Positions 50,966 to 60,332 of a DNA stretch of 64,000 bases are shown in pieces. Each line of letters starts with the position of its first letter. Positions within the stretch are counted from its first letter, which is position 1. Source of the stretch: Kribbella steppae (GTDB taxonomy: Bacteria > Actinomycetota > Actinomycetes > Propionibacteriales > Kribbellaceae); NCBI RefSeq assembly GCF_004342025.1, contig NZ_SLWN01000004.1:310001-374000 (forward strand), written 5' to 3'. The position numbers and the translations under genes are program-made. Below the pieces are notes generated by a model. It saw nothing but the letters and a program-made list of their open reading frames with translations. It was not told the origin of the DNA and searched no databases.

Positions 50966-53767
50966 ATGAGTACTCCAGCCACGAACCCACCGTTCCGCGA
51001 CCCCGCGCGGCCGCTGCGGGAACGGCTTGACGATCTACTCGGCCGGCTCACCACCGGCGAGAAGCTGGCCCTGCTGCACCAGCACCAGGCGCCGGTCCAA
51101 CGCCTCGGCCTGGACTCCTTCCGGACCGGCACCGAGGCACTGCACGGCGTCGCCTGGCACGGCCCGGCCACCGTGTTCCCGCAAGCCATCGGGCTGGCCA
51201 CCACCTGGAACCCGGAACTGGTCCGCGCCGTCGGCTCCGCGGTCGGCGACGAGGTCCGCGTCTTCCACCAGAAGGACCCGGCCGCGGTCGGCCTGAACGT
51301 CTGGGCCCCGGTCGTCAACCCGCTCCGCGACCCGCGCTGGGGCCGTAACGAGGAGGGGTACGCCGAGGATCCCTGGCTGACCGGGGTCATCGCCACCGCG
51401 TACGGCCACGGCCTGACCGGCGATCACCCCACCCACCTCAAGACCGCCCCGACGCTCAAGCATTTCCTTGCCTACAACAACGAGACCGACCGCTGCACCA
51501 CCTCGAGCAACCAGCCGCCGCGCGTCCTGCACGACTATGAGCTCCCCGCGTTCCGCGCACCGATCGAAGCCGGTGCAGCCGTCGCGGTCATGCCGTCGTA
51601 CAACCTGGTGAACGGGCGGCCCGCGCATCTCAGCCCATTGATCAACGACGCGCTACGCAAGTACACCGGCCAGGACCTGCTCATTGTCAGTGATGCGTAC
51701 GCGCCCAACAATCTGTACAGACTGCAGGCGTACTTCCCCGACGGTCCGACCGCGTACGCCGCGGCGCTCAAGGCCGGCGTGGACAGCTTCACTCAGGACG
51801 ACACCGACGCCGGACCGTCGATCGAGAGACTCACCGAGGCCATCGACCGCGGCTTCATCACGGTTGACGATGTCGACACCGCGGTCCGGCACGCGCTCGC
51901 GATCCGGTTCCGTCTCGGCGAGTTCGACCCGCCGGAGCTCGACCCGTATCGCGCTCTCGAGCCGGATCTGGTCAGCTGCCCGGCCCATCGCCAACTTTCC
52001 CAGGAGGCGGCCCGGCAGTCGATCGTGCTGCTCAAGCACGAGTGCCAGGTGCTCCCTCTGAACGCCTCCGCGATCAAACGCCTCGCCGTCATCGGACCGC
52101 TCGCCAACACACTCTCGGAGGACTGGTACGCCGGGACCCTGCCGTACCAGATCAGCGCGTACGACGGCCTCGTCGAACGACTGGGCGCGGACCGGGTCGA
52201 GTACTGCGAGGGCGTCGATCGCATCGCGCTCCGCGTCGCCCACTCGACGTCGTACCTCTGCATCGGGGCGGACGGCGTACTGCGCGCTGACGCCGGTGAG
52301 GGCCGGCACTTCGACCTGTTCGACTGGGGTGGTGACGCGTGCGCGCTGCGGTCGGTGCGGAACGGGCGCCACCTGACTGTTGCCGACGACGGCTCATTGG
52401 TCGCGGATCAGCATGGCCCGAACGGCTGGGAGGTGAAGCAGACCTTCCGGCTGGTCGAAACGGGCGACACGGTTCAGGTGCTGCACCTGAACAGCGGCCG
52501 CTACCTGCACGTGGACGGCACGGTCAGCCTCAGCGACTCCGGGACGAGCTTCGAACTCGAGGTGCTGATCGACGGCGCCGCGGAGGCGGCGAGGGTCGCG
52601 GCGCGGGCGGACACCGCGATCGTTGTGCTTGGCAATCATCCGCTGGTCAACGGCCGGGAGACCGAGGATCGCGGAGACCTCGAACTCCCGAGAGCGCAGG
52701 ACCGGCTCGTCCGTTCCGTGCATGGGGCGAACTCGAGCACGGTGCTGGTGATGACGAGCAGCTACCCGTTCGCGGTCAGCTGGGCGCAGCAGAACCTTCC
52801 GGCTCTGCTGTGGTCCAGCCATGGTGGGCAGGAGTACGGTCGCGCGTTGGCCGACGTACTCTTCGGCGACGCTGACCCGGCCGGGCGGCTGACGCAGACG
52901 TGGTACCACTCCGCCGCCGATCTGCCCGACCTGCTCGACTACGACATCATCGCGACGGACGCGACGTACCTGTACTACCGCGGGATGCCGCTTTACCCGT
53001 TCGGCCACGGTCTCAGCTACACGACTTTCACGTACGGCGACCTGCGCCTCAGCTCCACGTCGATCCCGGCGGACGGCGAAGTCCGTGTCACCTTCACGGT
53101 GACCAACACCGGCACCCGGGCGGGCAGCGAAGTCGCCCAGCTTTACACCCATCAGCAGCGTTCGCGGGTCAAACAACCACTGCGCCAACTGCGCGGCTTC
53201 CAGCGACTGTCGCTGCTTCCTGGTGAGAGCACCGACGTCGAGCTGACCATCGCCGCTGCCGACCTCGGCTTCTGGGACGTGACCAGGGACCGCCACTGCG
53301 TCGAGACCGCCCGGCACAGCATCATGGTCGGTCGCTCCAGCACCGACACCCGCCTCGCCGCAACGCTCGACGTCCGCGGCGAACATATCCCGCCGCGCCC
53401 GATCGACCACCTCGCCGCCACCAGCTTCGACGACTACTCCGCCATCACCCTCACCACCGCCACCCGCGACCGAGGCGACGCCGTCATCTCTCTCGAACCC
53501 GGCGCCTGGCTGTCATTCGACGATGTCGAGCTAGCGCACATGTCATACAAGGCATCCGTCGCCAACCGAGGAGCCACACCGGCGACGATCGAACTCCGGC
53601 TGGACGACCCCTTACATGGTGACTTGCTAGACAAGTTGCAGGTCTTACCGTCAGACAAGCTCACATCGCTAGCAGGTCAGCTGAGTGCAACCGGCGTACA
53701 CACCGTCTACGTGGTCTTCTCGGCGGCGGATGTCGTATTGGAAGGGCTGGCGGCCGGTCCGGGGTGA
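50966..53767 (+). CDS. GH3 beta-glucosidase/xylosidase with inserted beta-trefoil-like domain
   Basis: 933 aa, no signal peptide. Barrel domain about 15-320 with nucleophile Asp243 in IVSDAYAPN; the alpha/beta sandwich is interrupted at about 424-533 by a segment with SVRNGRHLTVADDGSLV and LHLNSGRYLHVDGTVSLS, resembling a fascin/ricin-like trefoil. FnIII-like domain about 690-790, and a C-terminal beta-sandwich (about 810-930, ISLEPGAWLSFDDVEL) like CBM6. It would trim glucose or xylose from imported oligosaccharides. The 3' end overlaps the AraC gene by 61 bp. Confidence 0.88.
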   Translation: MSTPATNPPFRDPARPLRERLDDLLGRLTTGEKLALLHQHQAPVQRLGLDSFRTGTEALHGVAWHGPATVFPQAIGLATTWNPELVRAVGSAVGDEVRVFHQKDPAAVGLNVWAPVVNPLRDPRWGRNEEGYAEDPWLTGVIATAYGHGLTGDHPTHLKTAPTLKHFLAYNNETDRCTTSSNQPPRVLHDYELPAFRAPIEAGAAVAVMPSYNLVNGRPAHLSPLINDALRKYTGQDLLIVSDAYAPNNLYRLQAYFPDGPTAYAAALKAGVDSFTQDDTDAGPSIERLTEAIDRGFITVDDVDTAVRHALAIRFRLGEFDPPELDPYRALEPDLVSCPAHRQLSQEAARQSIVLLKHECQVLPLNASAIKRLAVIGPLANTLSEDWYAGTLPYQISAYDGLVERLGADRVEYCEGVDRIALRVAHSTSYLCIGADGVLRADAGEGRHFDLFDWGGDACALRSVRNGRHLTVADDGSLVADQHGPNGWEVKQTFRLVETGDTVQVLHLNSGRYLHVDGTVSLSDSGTSFELEVLIDGAAEAARVAARADTAIVVLGNHPLVNGRETEDRGDLELPRAQDRLVRSVHGANSSTVLVMTSSYPFAVSWAQQNLPALLWSSHGGQEYGRALADVLFGDADPAGRLTQTWYHSAADLPDLLDYDIIATDATYLYYRGMPLYPFGHGLSYTTFTYGDLRLSSTSIPADGEVRVTFTVTNTGTRAGSEVAQLYTHQQRSRVKQPLRQLRGFQRLSLLPGESTDVELTIAAADLGFWDVTRDRHCVETARHSIMVGRSSTDTRLAATLDVRGEHIPPRPIDHLAATSFDDYSAITLTTATRDRGDAVISLEPGAWLSFDDVELAHMSYKASVANRGATPATIELRLDDPLHGDLLDKLQVLPSDKLTSLAGQLSATGVHTVYVVFSAADVVLEGLAAGPG

Positions 53768-54672
53768 TCGACACGTCGGCGATAGGCGCCCGGTGGCACT
53801 CCGACCTCGCGTTTGAACGCGGTCGCGAAGGCGACGTCGGACTGGTAACCGACCTGTCCCGCGACAGTTGCGATGGTCGCCGCTGGATTCCGCATCAGCG
53901 ATTTGGCCCGTTGTAATCGCAACAACAGCAGATAGCGCATCGGCGACTCACCGACGCTCGCGGTGAAGCGGGCTGCGAACGCCGCCCTGGACAGGCCCAC
54001 CTTCGTGGCCAGGAGTGGCAGAGTCCACTGCTGCGCCAGATCCGCATGAAGGAGTGCGAGGGCTGTGGCCACCTGGGGATCCCGCAGTCCGGCGAGCCAC
54101 CCCGACTGCTGCTCGCTCGCGACCTGGTGCCGCAAGGCACGGATCAGCAGCGCATCCGACAGCCGGGCCATGATGAGATCGCTGCCTGGGCCGGCGTCGA
54201 ACGCCTCGGCGGCCAGGGCGTCGATGAGCGGAGCAACCCAGGGCAGCGGCCGGCCCCGGTCACCGGGGACGTGGATGATCCGTGGGATCGCGCGCAATGC
54301 CGGGTGGTCAGGCTCACCGACCACGAAGGCGCCGCAGACGACGATGGTATCCACAGAGTCTCCCCCGGCTCGCAACCGAGTGCCGGGCGTACGCATCGCG
54401 AGGTCGAAGCTGGACACGGTGGAACACTCGGCCCCGTTCCGGGCCCGGAGCACATGGAAGTCCCCGTGCGGAAAGATGACCATGTCGCCGGCCGCCAGCT
54501 CGAGCACCGTGCCGTCGTCCAGGCCGAGTTCGCACTCGCCCTGGGTGATCAGGTGGACGCCGCGCAGCCCCGGGTGATCGAACCGCACGCGGTACGGCGC
54601 GCCGAGCTCCAGCCAGCGGTAGCCGGCGCTCTCGAAACGCAGTTCACGAAGGATCGAACTCAGGAGATCCAC
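53707..54672 (-). CDS. AraC-family regulator with cupin sensor domain
   Basis: 321 aa from GTG 54672 (GGGGGT about 5 bp upstream). N-terminal cupin (about 30-105, HPGLRGVHLITQGECELGLDDG), C-terminal double helix-turn-helix (TLPLLATKVGLSRAAFAARF and TIATVAGQVGYQSDVAFATAF). Divergent from an SDR gene, a common AraC/SDR pairing in actinobacteria. Probably not part of xyloglucan control despite its position. Confidence 0.9.
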   Translation of the reverse strand: MDLLSSILRELRFESAGYRWLELGAPYRVRFDHPGLRGVHLITQGECELGLDDGTVLELAAGDMVIFPHGDFHVLRARNGAECSTVSSFDLAMRTPGTRLRAGGDSVDTIVVCGAFVVGEPDHPALRAIPRIIHVPGDRGRPLPWVAPLIDALAAEAFDAGPGSDLIMARLSDALLIRALRHQVASEQQSGWLAGLRDPQVATALALLHADLAQQWTLPLLATKVGLSRAAFAARFTASVGESPMRYLLLLRLQRAKSLMRNPAATIATVAGQVGYQSDVAFATAFKREVGVPPGAYRRRVDHPGPAASPSNTTSAAEKTT

Positions 54673-54707
54673 GCAGCACCCCCTCGGCATCACCGAGACG
54701 AACGATG

Positions 54708-54722
54708 TAGTTTCGGAGACTA
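54708..54722. promoter_or_regulatory. Candidate operator between AraC and SDR genes
   Basis: TAGTTTCGGAGACTA matches in 6 of 7 pairs around a central G and is flanked by TGTA/TACA. It sits midway between the two divergent starts. AraC sites are often direct repeats, so a palindrome here is only suggestive. Confidence 0.3.
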
Positions 54723-54796
54723 TTACATATGGATCGTCCAGCGAGCGCGGACCTACCTTCGATGCGTTGACAGCCAACGAGAAGAGGGACGGGTCG

Positions 54797-55696
54797 ATGT
54801 CGCCAGCAGATGACGGGCGTGAGTTCACAACCACAGTGGTGACCGGGGGAACCGGCGGGATCGGCCGCGCAGTCGCAGTCGCCCTGGCCACGCTCGGCCA
54901 TCGGGTCATCATCGTCGGACGCAGTACGACGCGGGCGAAAGCCGTGCTGGCACAGCTCGAAACGCTCGCACCCGGCCGCGGCCACGAGTTCGTCGCAGCC
55001 GACCTGTCGTCGGTCGCCGAGACGGCGACGGCGGCCGACCGGATCGCCGCGACTGTCCGTCGACTCGACTCCCTGGTGTTGTGCGCCGGGGTCCTCTCTG
55101 TGGTCGCGGAGACCACAGATGAGGGCTTCGAGCGGACGTTCGTCCTCAACTACCTCTCGCGCTATCTCCTCATCCGCCGGTTGCTCCCAGACCTGGCGCA
55201 GGCACCGTCCGGCCGGGTGGTCCTGGTGGCCAACGCGGGGAAGTATCGCGACACGCTGAACCTGGACGACCTGCAACTGCGCGGCGGCGGGCGTGGAATC
55301 CAGGTCGCGGGCCGGACTCAGTTCGCGAACGACCTGCTCGCTGTGGAGCTGGCCGAGCAAGTGCGTGGCACCGCCGTGGAGGTGACCTGCGTCTACCCGG
55401 GCCTGGTCGCCACCGATGTCTTCACCAACGCGCGAGGGGTATCGCGCGCCGCTCGGTCGGTGGCCCTGACCTTGCAACGCCTCTTCGGCTCATCGCCCGC
55501 CACCGCCGCGGAGGTGCCGGTGTTCTTGGCGCAGGATCCCGCGGCGGTCGGCACGAATGGCGGCTTCTTCGGGCCCAAGGGGCGGCGACGGATTCCACCG
55601 CGAGCGTCGCGTCAAGATCGCCGTCGCGAGCTGTGGGCCCGCAGCGACGAACTCGTCCGGCCTTGGCTGACCGATGTCATCGGGCAACCAAGTTGA
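54797..55696 (+). CDS. SDR-fold protein with altered catalytic residues
   Basis: 299 aa. The NAD(P)-binding TGGTGGIG motif (16-23) is intact. The catalytic Ser strand reads LVANAG (no Ser), and the YxxxK motif is replaced by AGRTQ (Ala171 and Gln175 in the Tyr and Lys positions), followed by the conserved FAN of the retinol-dehydrogenase-like group. It may bind a cofactor but not act as a classical oxidoreductase. The basic C-terminal end (RRRIPPRASRQDRRRE) is unusual. Divergent from the AraC gene; 3' end overlaps GH31 by 20 bp. Confidence 0.8.
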   Translation: MSPADDGREFTTTVVTGGTGGIGRAVAVALATLGHRVIIVGRSTTRAKAVLAQLETLAPGRGHEFVAADLSSVAETATAADRIAATVRRLDSLVLCAGVLSVVAETTDEGFERTFVLNYLSRYLLIRRLLPDLAQAPSGRVVLVANAGKYRDTLNLDDLQLRGGGRGIQVAGRTQFANDLLAVELAEQVRGTAVEVTCVYPGLVATDVFTNARGVSRAARSVALTLQRLFGSSPATAAEVPVFLAQDPAAVGTNGGFFGPKGRRRIPPRASRQDRRRELWARSDELVRPWLTDVIGQPS

Positions 55697-57884
55697 CGGT
55701 GTAGTTCTCGCAGCTGCCTTCGATCACGCGGGTCTGCGGGCTGCCGTCGCGCAGGTTGAGCTCGATCACCGCACCCGGCAACCGTGCGAGCGTCGTTTGG
55801 CCTTCGGTTGGAGCGAACCAGCGGAGCTCCACGTTGTCCGACCAGTTGTACTCGGGCCGGTCGTCGACTGCGCCGATCGGGATCACAGCGCCCTCACGGA
55901 CCAGGACCGGCAGACTGTCGAACCCGTGGGTCTGGTGGACCCACCGCGGGCCGGTGAACTGCTCGCCGCTGAGCAGATCAGTCCACGTGCCGGCCGGAAG
56001 ATAGAAGGAGACCTCGCCGGTCGAGCTCATCACGGGCGCGACCAGGAGATCCGGCCCGAGCATGTACTGGCGATCCAGGTACGCAACGGCCGGGTCGTCG
56101 GGGAACTCCAGGACCATCGGCCGCATCATCGGTACGCCGTCCCGATGCGCCTCAGCCGCGGCCGTCATCAAGTACGGCATCAGCGACATCTTCAGCTTGG
56201 TGAACTTCCGCAGTACGTCGACCGCCTCCTCGTCGAACGCCCACGGCACCCGGTACGACGACGAGCCGTGCAGCCGCGAGTGCGACGACAGCAATCCGAA
56301 CGGAACCCACCGCTTGAAGATCGCCGAATCGGGTGTGCCTTCGAATCCACCGATGTCGTGACTCCAGTAGCCGAATCCGGACGCCGCCAGCGACAACCCA
56401 CCCCGCAACGACTCCGCCATCGCCTCGAACGTCGACTCGCAGTCGCCACCCCAATGCACCGGGAACTGCTGCCCGCCGGCCGTCGCCGAGCGCGCGTACA
56501 GAACGGCCTCGCCCTCGCCGCGGTTCTCCTCGAGCAGGCCGAAGACAGCCTCGTTGTAGAGGTGCGCGTAGTAGTTGTGCATCCGCTGCGGGTCCGAGCC
56601 GTCGTACCACGCGACGTCGGTCGGGATGCGTTCACCGAAGTCGGTCTTGAAGCAGTCGACACCCAGGTCGATCAGCGTCTGCAGCTTGGAGCGGTACCAC
56701 GCGGTGGCATCCGGGTTGGTGAAGTCGACGATCGCCATACCGGCCTGCCACATGTCCCACTGCCAGACCGAACCGTCCGGACGCTTCAGCAGATAGCCGA
56801 GCCGGCGACCTTCTTCGAACAGGATCGACCGCTGGGCGATGTACGGGTTGATCCAGAGGCTGATGCGAAGCCCGCGGTCCTTCAGCCGGCGCAGCATCCC
56901 CTCCGGATCCGGGAACGCGACCGGGTCCCAGACGAAGTCGCACCAGTGGAACTGCCGCATCCAGAAGCAGTCGAAGTGGAAGACGCTCAACGGCAGGTCG
57001 CGCTCAGCCATCCCATCGACGAACGCGCTCGTCGTCTCCTCGCTGTAGTCGGTGGTGAACGACGTCGACAACCAGAGCCCCAAGGACCACGCGGGGACGC
57101 GGGCGGGCCGGCCGATGAGAGCGGTGTAGCGGTGGAGCACGTCCTTCGGGGTCGGCCCGGCGAAGACGTAGTACGACAACTCCTGGCCCTCGACGCTGAA
57201 CTGGTTGCGCGACGTGACCTCGGAGCCGAGCTCGAACGACACATTGGCCGGCGTGTCGACCAGGACGCCGTACCCCTTGCTACTCAGGTAGAAAGGCACG
57301 TTCTTGTACGCCTGCTCGCTGGACGTGCCGCCGTCAGCATTCCAGGTGTCGACAATCTGACCGTTCTTCACCAGCGGCCCGAATCGCTCGCCGAGGCCGT
57401 AGATCGTCTCGCCGACACCGAGCGCGAGTTGCTCGTGCAGGAAGTGCCGGCCGTCCTGATCGGTGATCAGCCCAATGCTGCGCGCACCCGAGTTCGTCAG
57501 CGGCCGCCCGTCCTGCTCGAAGCGGACGTCCCACGGACCGTCCAGGCTGATGATCGCGCTCAGCTCACCCGATGTCAGCCGAGCCTCGGCCGGACCGACC
57601 TCCACCTTCACCGCATGCTCGTCGTCGGTGTTCAGCCGGTACGACGGACGCGCGGGCAGCCCACCGAGATGGTGCGCGATCCGGACGCCGATCACCCCGC
57701 GGGCAGGCGAGGAGAAGGTGACCGTGAACACCGGCTGGTTGAGGGTGTCACCGCGCCGGTCGATCCGCTTGGCCGGTGCGAACACGGTGAGCTCCCGCTC
57801 CCCCGCCTCCACACTCTCGACCTCGGCCGGTCGCAGGCGCGCCATCCCGGCCCGCAGCTGCCAATAACCGTCGGTGAACTTCAT
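55677..57884 (-). CDS. GH31 alpha-xylosidase (YicI type)
   Basis: 735 aa, no signal peptide. Nucleophile Asp415 in FKTDFGE and acid/base Asp481 in HWGGDCEST match Escherichia coli YicI positions closely. The FDCFWMRQFHWCDF stretch is a feature that separates alpha-xylosidases from alpha-glucosidases in GH31. It removes the non-reducing alpha-1,6-xylose from xyloglucan oligosaccharides. ATG 57884; a LacI operator core lies 27 bp upstream. Confidence 0.93.
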   Translation of the reverse strand: MKFTDGYWQLRAGMARLRPAEVESVEAGERELTVFAPAKRIDRRGDTLNQPVFTVTFSSPARGVIGVRIAHHLGGLPARPSYRLNTDDEHAVKVEVGPAEARLTSGELSAIISLDGPWDVRFEQDGRPLTNSGARSIGLITDQDGRHFLHEQLALGVGETIYGLGERFGPLVKNGQIVDTWNADGGTSSEQAYKNVPFYLSSKGYGVLVDTPANVSFELGSEVTSRNQFSVEGQELSYYVFAGPTPKDVLHRYTALIGRPARVPAWSLGLWLSTSFTTDYSEETTSAFVDGMAERDLPLSVFHFDCFWMRQFHWCDFVWDPVAFPDPEGMLRRLKDRGLRISLWINPYIAQRSILFEEGRRLGYLLKRPDGSVWQWDMWQAGMAIVDFTNPDATAWYRSKLQTLIDLGVDCFKTDFGERIPTDVAWYDGSDPQRMHNYYAHLYNEAVFGLLEENRGEGEAVLYARSATAGGQQFPVHWGGDCESTFEAMAESLRGGLSLAASGFGYWSHDIGGFEGTPDSAIFKRWVPFGLLSSHSRLHGSSSYRVPWAFDEEAVDVLRKFTKLKMSLMPYLMTAAAEAHRDGVPMMRPMVLEFPDDPAVAYLDRQYMLGPDLLVAPVMSSTGEVSFYLPAGTWTDLLSGEQFTGPRWVHQTHGFDSLPVLVREGAVIPIGAVDDRPEYNWSDNVELRWFAPTEGQTTLARLPGAVIELNLRDGSPQTRVIEGSCENYTVNLVAR

Positions 57885-57910
57885 CAGGATCGGCCTCTCT
57901 CGAGCGGATG

Positions 57911-57924
57911 TCGAAGCGCTTCGA
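57911..57924. promoter_or_regulatory. LacI operator, GH31 promoter
   Basis: TCGAAGCGCTTCGA within GTCGAAGCGCTTCGAC, identical over 16 bp to the GH12/LacI site, 17 kb away. Confidence 0.85.
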
Positions 57925-58002
57925 CAGAGCTTACCCGGCAGGGACTGCTCGCAGTGTGGAAACCCGTGGCTGGTGAGACACCCTCCGGGTGAGGATGGAC
58001 GG

Positions 58003-58647
58003 ATGGAACTCTCGATCGTCCTGGCGTTCGTGGTCGCGGTGTTCTTCGTGAGTGTCGTGCCCGGCCCGGACATGCTGTTCATCGTCGCGAACGCGGCCGT
58101 CGGCGGACGACGGGCCGGAGTGGTCGCGGCGGCCGGGATGTCCACCGGACTGGCGGTGCACACGGTCGCGGCATCGCTCGGCCTCGGTGCGCTGATCCAG
58201 GCCGCGCCCCAGGTGCTGAACGGCGTACGCGTCGCCGGCGCCGCGTTCCTGCTGTATCTCGCCTACCTGACCTGGCGGGCGAGTCGGCAGGAGGTCAGCG
58301 AGGCCGGCGACGCGCTCGAGTTGCCGAAGCGGACGCTGCGGAAGACGTACGTGATGGCGACGCTGACGAACCTCGCCAACCCGAAGGTCATCCTGTTCTA
58401 CCTGGCGTTCCTGCCGCAGTTCCTCACCACCGGCGCGGGCAGCTGGCCGGTCACCCTCCAGTTCCTGGTCCTCGGCGCGGTCTTCATCGCCGTCGGCTTC
58501 CCGGTCGACGCCTCCGCCGGTCTCCTGGCCGGCAGCCTCGCCACCACGCTGTTCCGCGCCGGTAGCAAGGTCCGCCGCCGCCTCGAACGCGTCTGCGCCG
58601 GTATCTTCACCGCCCTCGCCGCCCGCCTCGCCGCCGACATCCACTGA
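58003..58647 (+). CDS. LysE/RhtB-family amino-acid exporter
   Basis: 214 aa, about six membrane helices. FVSVVPGPDMLFIVANAAVGGRRAG and NLANPKVILFYLAFLPQF are the standard LysE family motifs. Exports an amino acid or derivative; substrate unknown. Single-gene unit. Confidence 0.9.
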   Translation: MELSIVLAFVVAVFFVSVVPGPDMLFIVANAAVGGRRAGVVAAAGMSTGLAVHTVAASLGLGALIQAAPQVLNGVRVAGAAFLLYLAYLTWRASRQEVSEAGDALELPKRTLRKTYVMATLTNLANPKVILFYLAFLPQFLTTGAGSWPVTLQFLVLGAVFIAVGFPVDASAGLLAGSLATTLFRAGSKVRRRLERVCAGIFTALAARLAADIH

Positions 58648-58717
58648 CGTCTGGTGCAGGTGGGGGGTGTGGGGTCAAGCTGGGAGGCAGCACTCACCGA
58701 CTGATGGAGGCGGTCCG

Positions 58718-58906
58718 ATGAAGGCGGCGGCGGGTGACACAGTAATCGTCGAGGGCACCCATGTGAGCTCACACCGGCGGCAAGGCGAGATCGTCGAGGT
58801 CCACGATCCGAACGGCGCTCCGCCGTACCTGGTGCACTGGACGGACACCGACAGCGAGTCCCTCTTCTTCCCCGGTCCGGACGCGCACATCATCCACTCC
58901 GAGTGA
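58718..58906 (+). CDS. DUF1918 domain protein
   Basis: 62 aa. MKAAAGDTVIVEGTHV, GEIVEVHDPNGAPPYLVHW and FFPGPDAHI cover the whole DUF1918 domain, a small SH3-like barrel of unknown function common in actinobacteria. GGAGG precedes ATG 58718. Its end overlaps the VTC gene on the other strand by 17 bp. Confidence 0.9.
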   Translation: MKAAAGDTVIVEGTHVSSHRRQGEIVEVHDPNGAPPYLVHWTDTDSESLFFPGPDAHIIHSE

Positions 58907-59669
58907 GCTGGCGCAGCGTTCGGTGCCACGGGTTGGCGCGAAGCTGAGGATTGAGGAGCGCGGCCGCGACGCAGTACTTGCTGACCTGGATCGGGCGCAC
59001 CTGCAGCTCGCGTAGGACCAGATCGGCCGCTCCCGCACGCCCTGCTGTCTTGCTCTCCACCAGTACGGCGGCCGGCAGCACGTCGACCGACGCTCGACCG
59101 TCGAAGAACCGCAGGTCGACGTCGCAGGTCATCCGCGCGTGCTCGACCCGGTCGACCAAGGTGCTCCGCCGGTACGTCGTGGTCAGCGCGGGCTGCAGTC
59201 GATCCACGATGCCGACGCCGTACGCCGTACGCAACTGCTCGGCGAGGAACTCCCAGGCCGGCTCGGTCAGCCGGGCCCGGTCCGCGAGCGAGTACGGCAT
59301 CCGTGACTTGACCGTCTCGGACCGGTTGCCCTTCAGCTTCACCTCGAAGCTGCACTCCCCGCTGTCGAGGTAGGACCGCGTCCGCACCTTGTACCGGTAC
59401 CGCCGCCGCTGGACGTGCTGCCGGTACAGCCCGAGGGACGGCGTGTCGAAGTACACCGACTCGTACCGGAAACTCCGCTGCCCGTCGATCTCCAGTACGC
59501 CGAACCGATCGCGCAACCGGGTCACCAACTCGACGAACGTCGCGATCGGCACCAGGTACTTGCGATCCACCCGCGTCTGCAACTCCGACTCCGCGAGCAC
59601 CTTGTCGAGCGTGATCGGCGGCAACTGCGAAAGCGCCCCGGTCATCGCCGCCAGCAACCGGCGGCTCAT
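58890..59669 (-). CDS. VTC-domain (polyphosphate polymerase-like) protein
   Basis: 259 aa. Basic tunnel motifs DRKYLVP (about 35-41), FRYESVYFDTPSLGLYRQH and RRRYRYKVRTRSYLD, plus ECSFEVKLK, match the VTC triphosphate-tunnel fold. Eukaryotic VTC4 makes polyphosphate from ATP; bacterial stand-alone members are assumed similar. It overlaps the DUF4956 gene by 4 bp, a recurrent VTC/DUF4956 pair. Confidence 0.88.
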   Translation of the reverse strand: MSRRLLAAMTGALSQLPPITLDKVLAESELQTRVDRKYLVPIATFVELVTRLRDRFGVLEIDGQRSFRYESVYFDTPSLGLYRQHVQRRRYRYKVRTRSYLDSGECSFEVKLKGNRSETVKSRMPYSLADRARLTEPAWEFLAEQLRTAYGVGIVDRLQPALTTTYRRSTLVDRVEHARMTCDVDLRFFDGRASVDVLPAAVLVESKTAGRAGAADLVLRELQVRPIQVSKYCVAAALLNPQLRANPWHRTLRQLTRSG

Positions 59670-60265
59670 GAGGCGAACCGCTCGAGGCGGCGTACGGCGT
59701 CGAACGCGTGCGGCGCGGGGGTACGCACCCGGTAGCGGACGTCGACGACCGTGGTGTCGGTGACCAGGTCGAGGTCGAGGACGACGAAGTACCGGATGTC
59801 GGCCCGGAGCAGCCGCTCCAGCGCCGGCCCGATCTCGTGGACGTCCGGGTAGGCCTGGTCGAGGACGACCTTCTGGCGGCGCGACCGGAGAGTGAGCCGC
59901 GGGTGATCGACGACGTACATCAGTGCGACCAGTAGGAAGCTCAGCGCGGGTGCGAGCCAGAACGGACCGGGATGCAGGCCGTTGACCAGACCCATCGCGA
60001 GCGAGATGAAGTAGTACGCGACCTCTTCCTGGGTGATCGAGTCCGAGCGGAGCCGGATGATCGAGAGGATGCCGAACAGGCCGAGCCCGAGTCCCATCCC
60101 GGCGCCGCTGCCGGCCAGCATCGCGGTGACCGCAAGTACGCCGACGTTGAGCGCGACGTACGCGAGCAGCAGGTCGCGCCGGTGGTAGCGGCGGAAGTAG
60201 GTGCCGTAGGCAAGCAGAGCGATCGCGAGCAGATCGGCGGGTATGGCGAGTCCCAGACCGGACAT
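59666..60265 (-). CDS. DUF4956 membrane protein
   Basis: 199 aa. Three to four membrane helices in the first 125 residues (ADLLAIALLAYG, LNVGVLAVTAMLAG, AYYFISLAMGLVNGL, LAPALSFLLVALMYVV), conserved GLFGILSIIRLRSDSITQEE, then a soluble C-terminal domain. DUF4956 proteins neighbour VTC proteins and may form the membrane part of a polyphosphate system. Confidence 0.87.
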   Translation of the reverse strand: MSGLGLAIPADLLAIALLAYGTYFRRYHRRDLLLAYVALNVGVLAVTAMLAGSGAGMGLGLGLFGILSIIRLRSDSITQEEVAYYFISLAMGLVNGLHPGPFWLAPALSFLLVALMYVVDHPRLTLRSRRQKVVLDQAYPDVHEIGPALERLLRADIRYFVVLDLDLVTDTTVVDVRYRVRTPAPHAFDAVRRLERFAS

Positions 60266-60332
60266 GGTTTCCTCCAGGTGAACGTTGGATGGACTCCACC
60301 TTTCCGCCCGGTGGTGAGACGTTCCTGAAGCC

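Noticed and set aside
53707..55149. Upstream extension of the AraC gene through the SDR
   Set aside because: It would be antisense to the SDR; the GTG at 54672 has a ribosome site and fits family length.
40668..57924. TCGAAGCGCTTCGA sites as LexA boxes
   Set aside because: The SOS box needs TCGAAC-N4-GTTCGA (16 bp); these are 14-bp contiguous palindromes with a GC centre and lie at glycosidase promoters beside a LacI gene.
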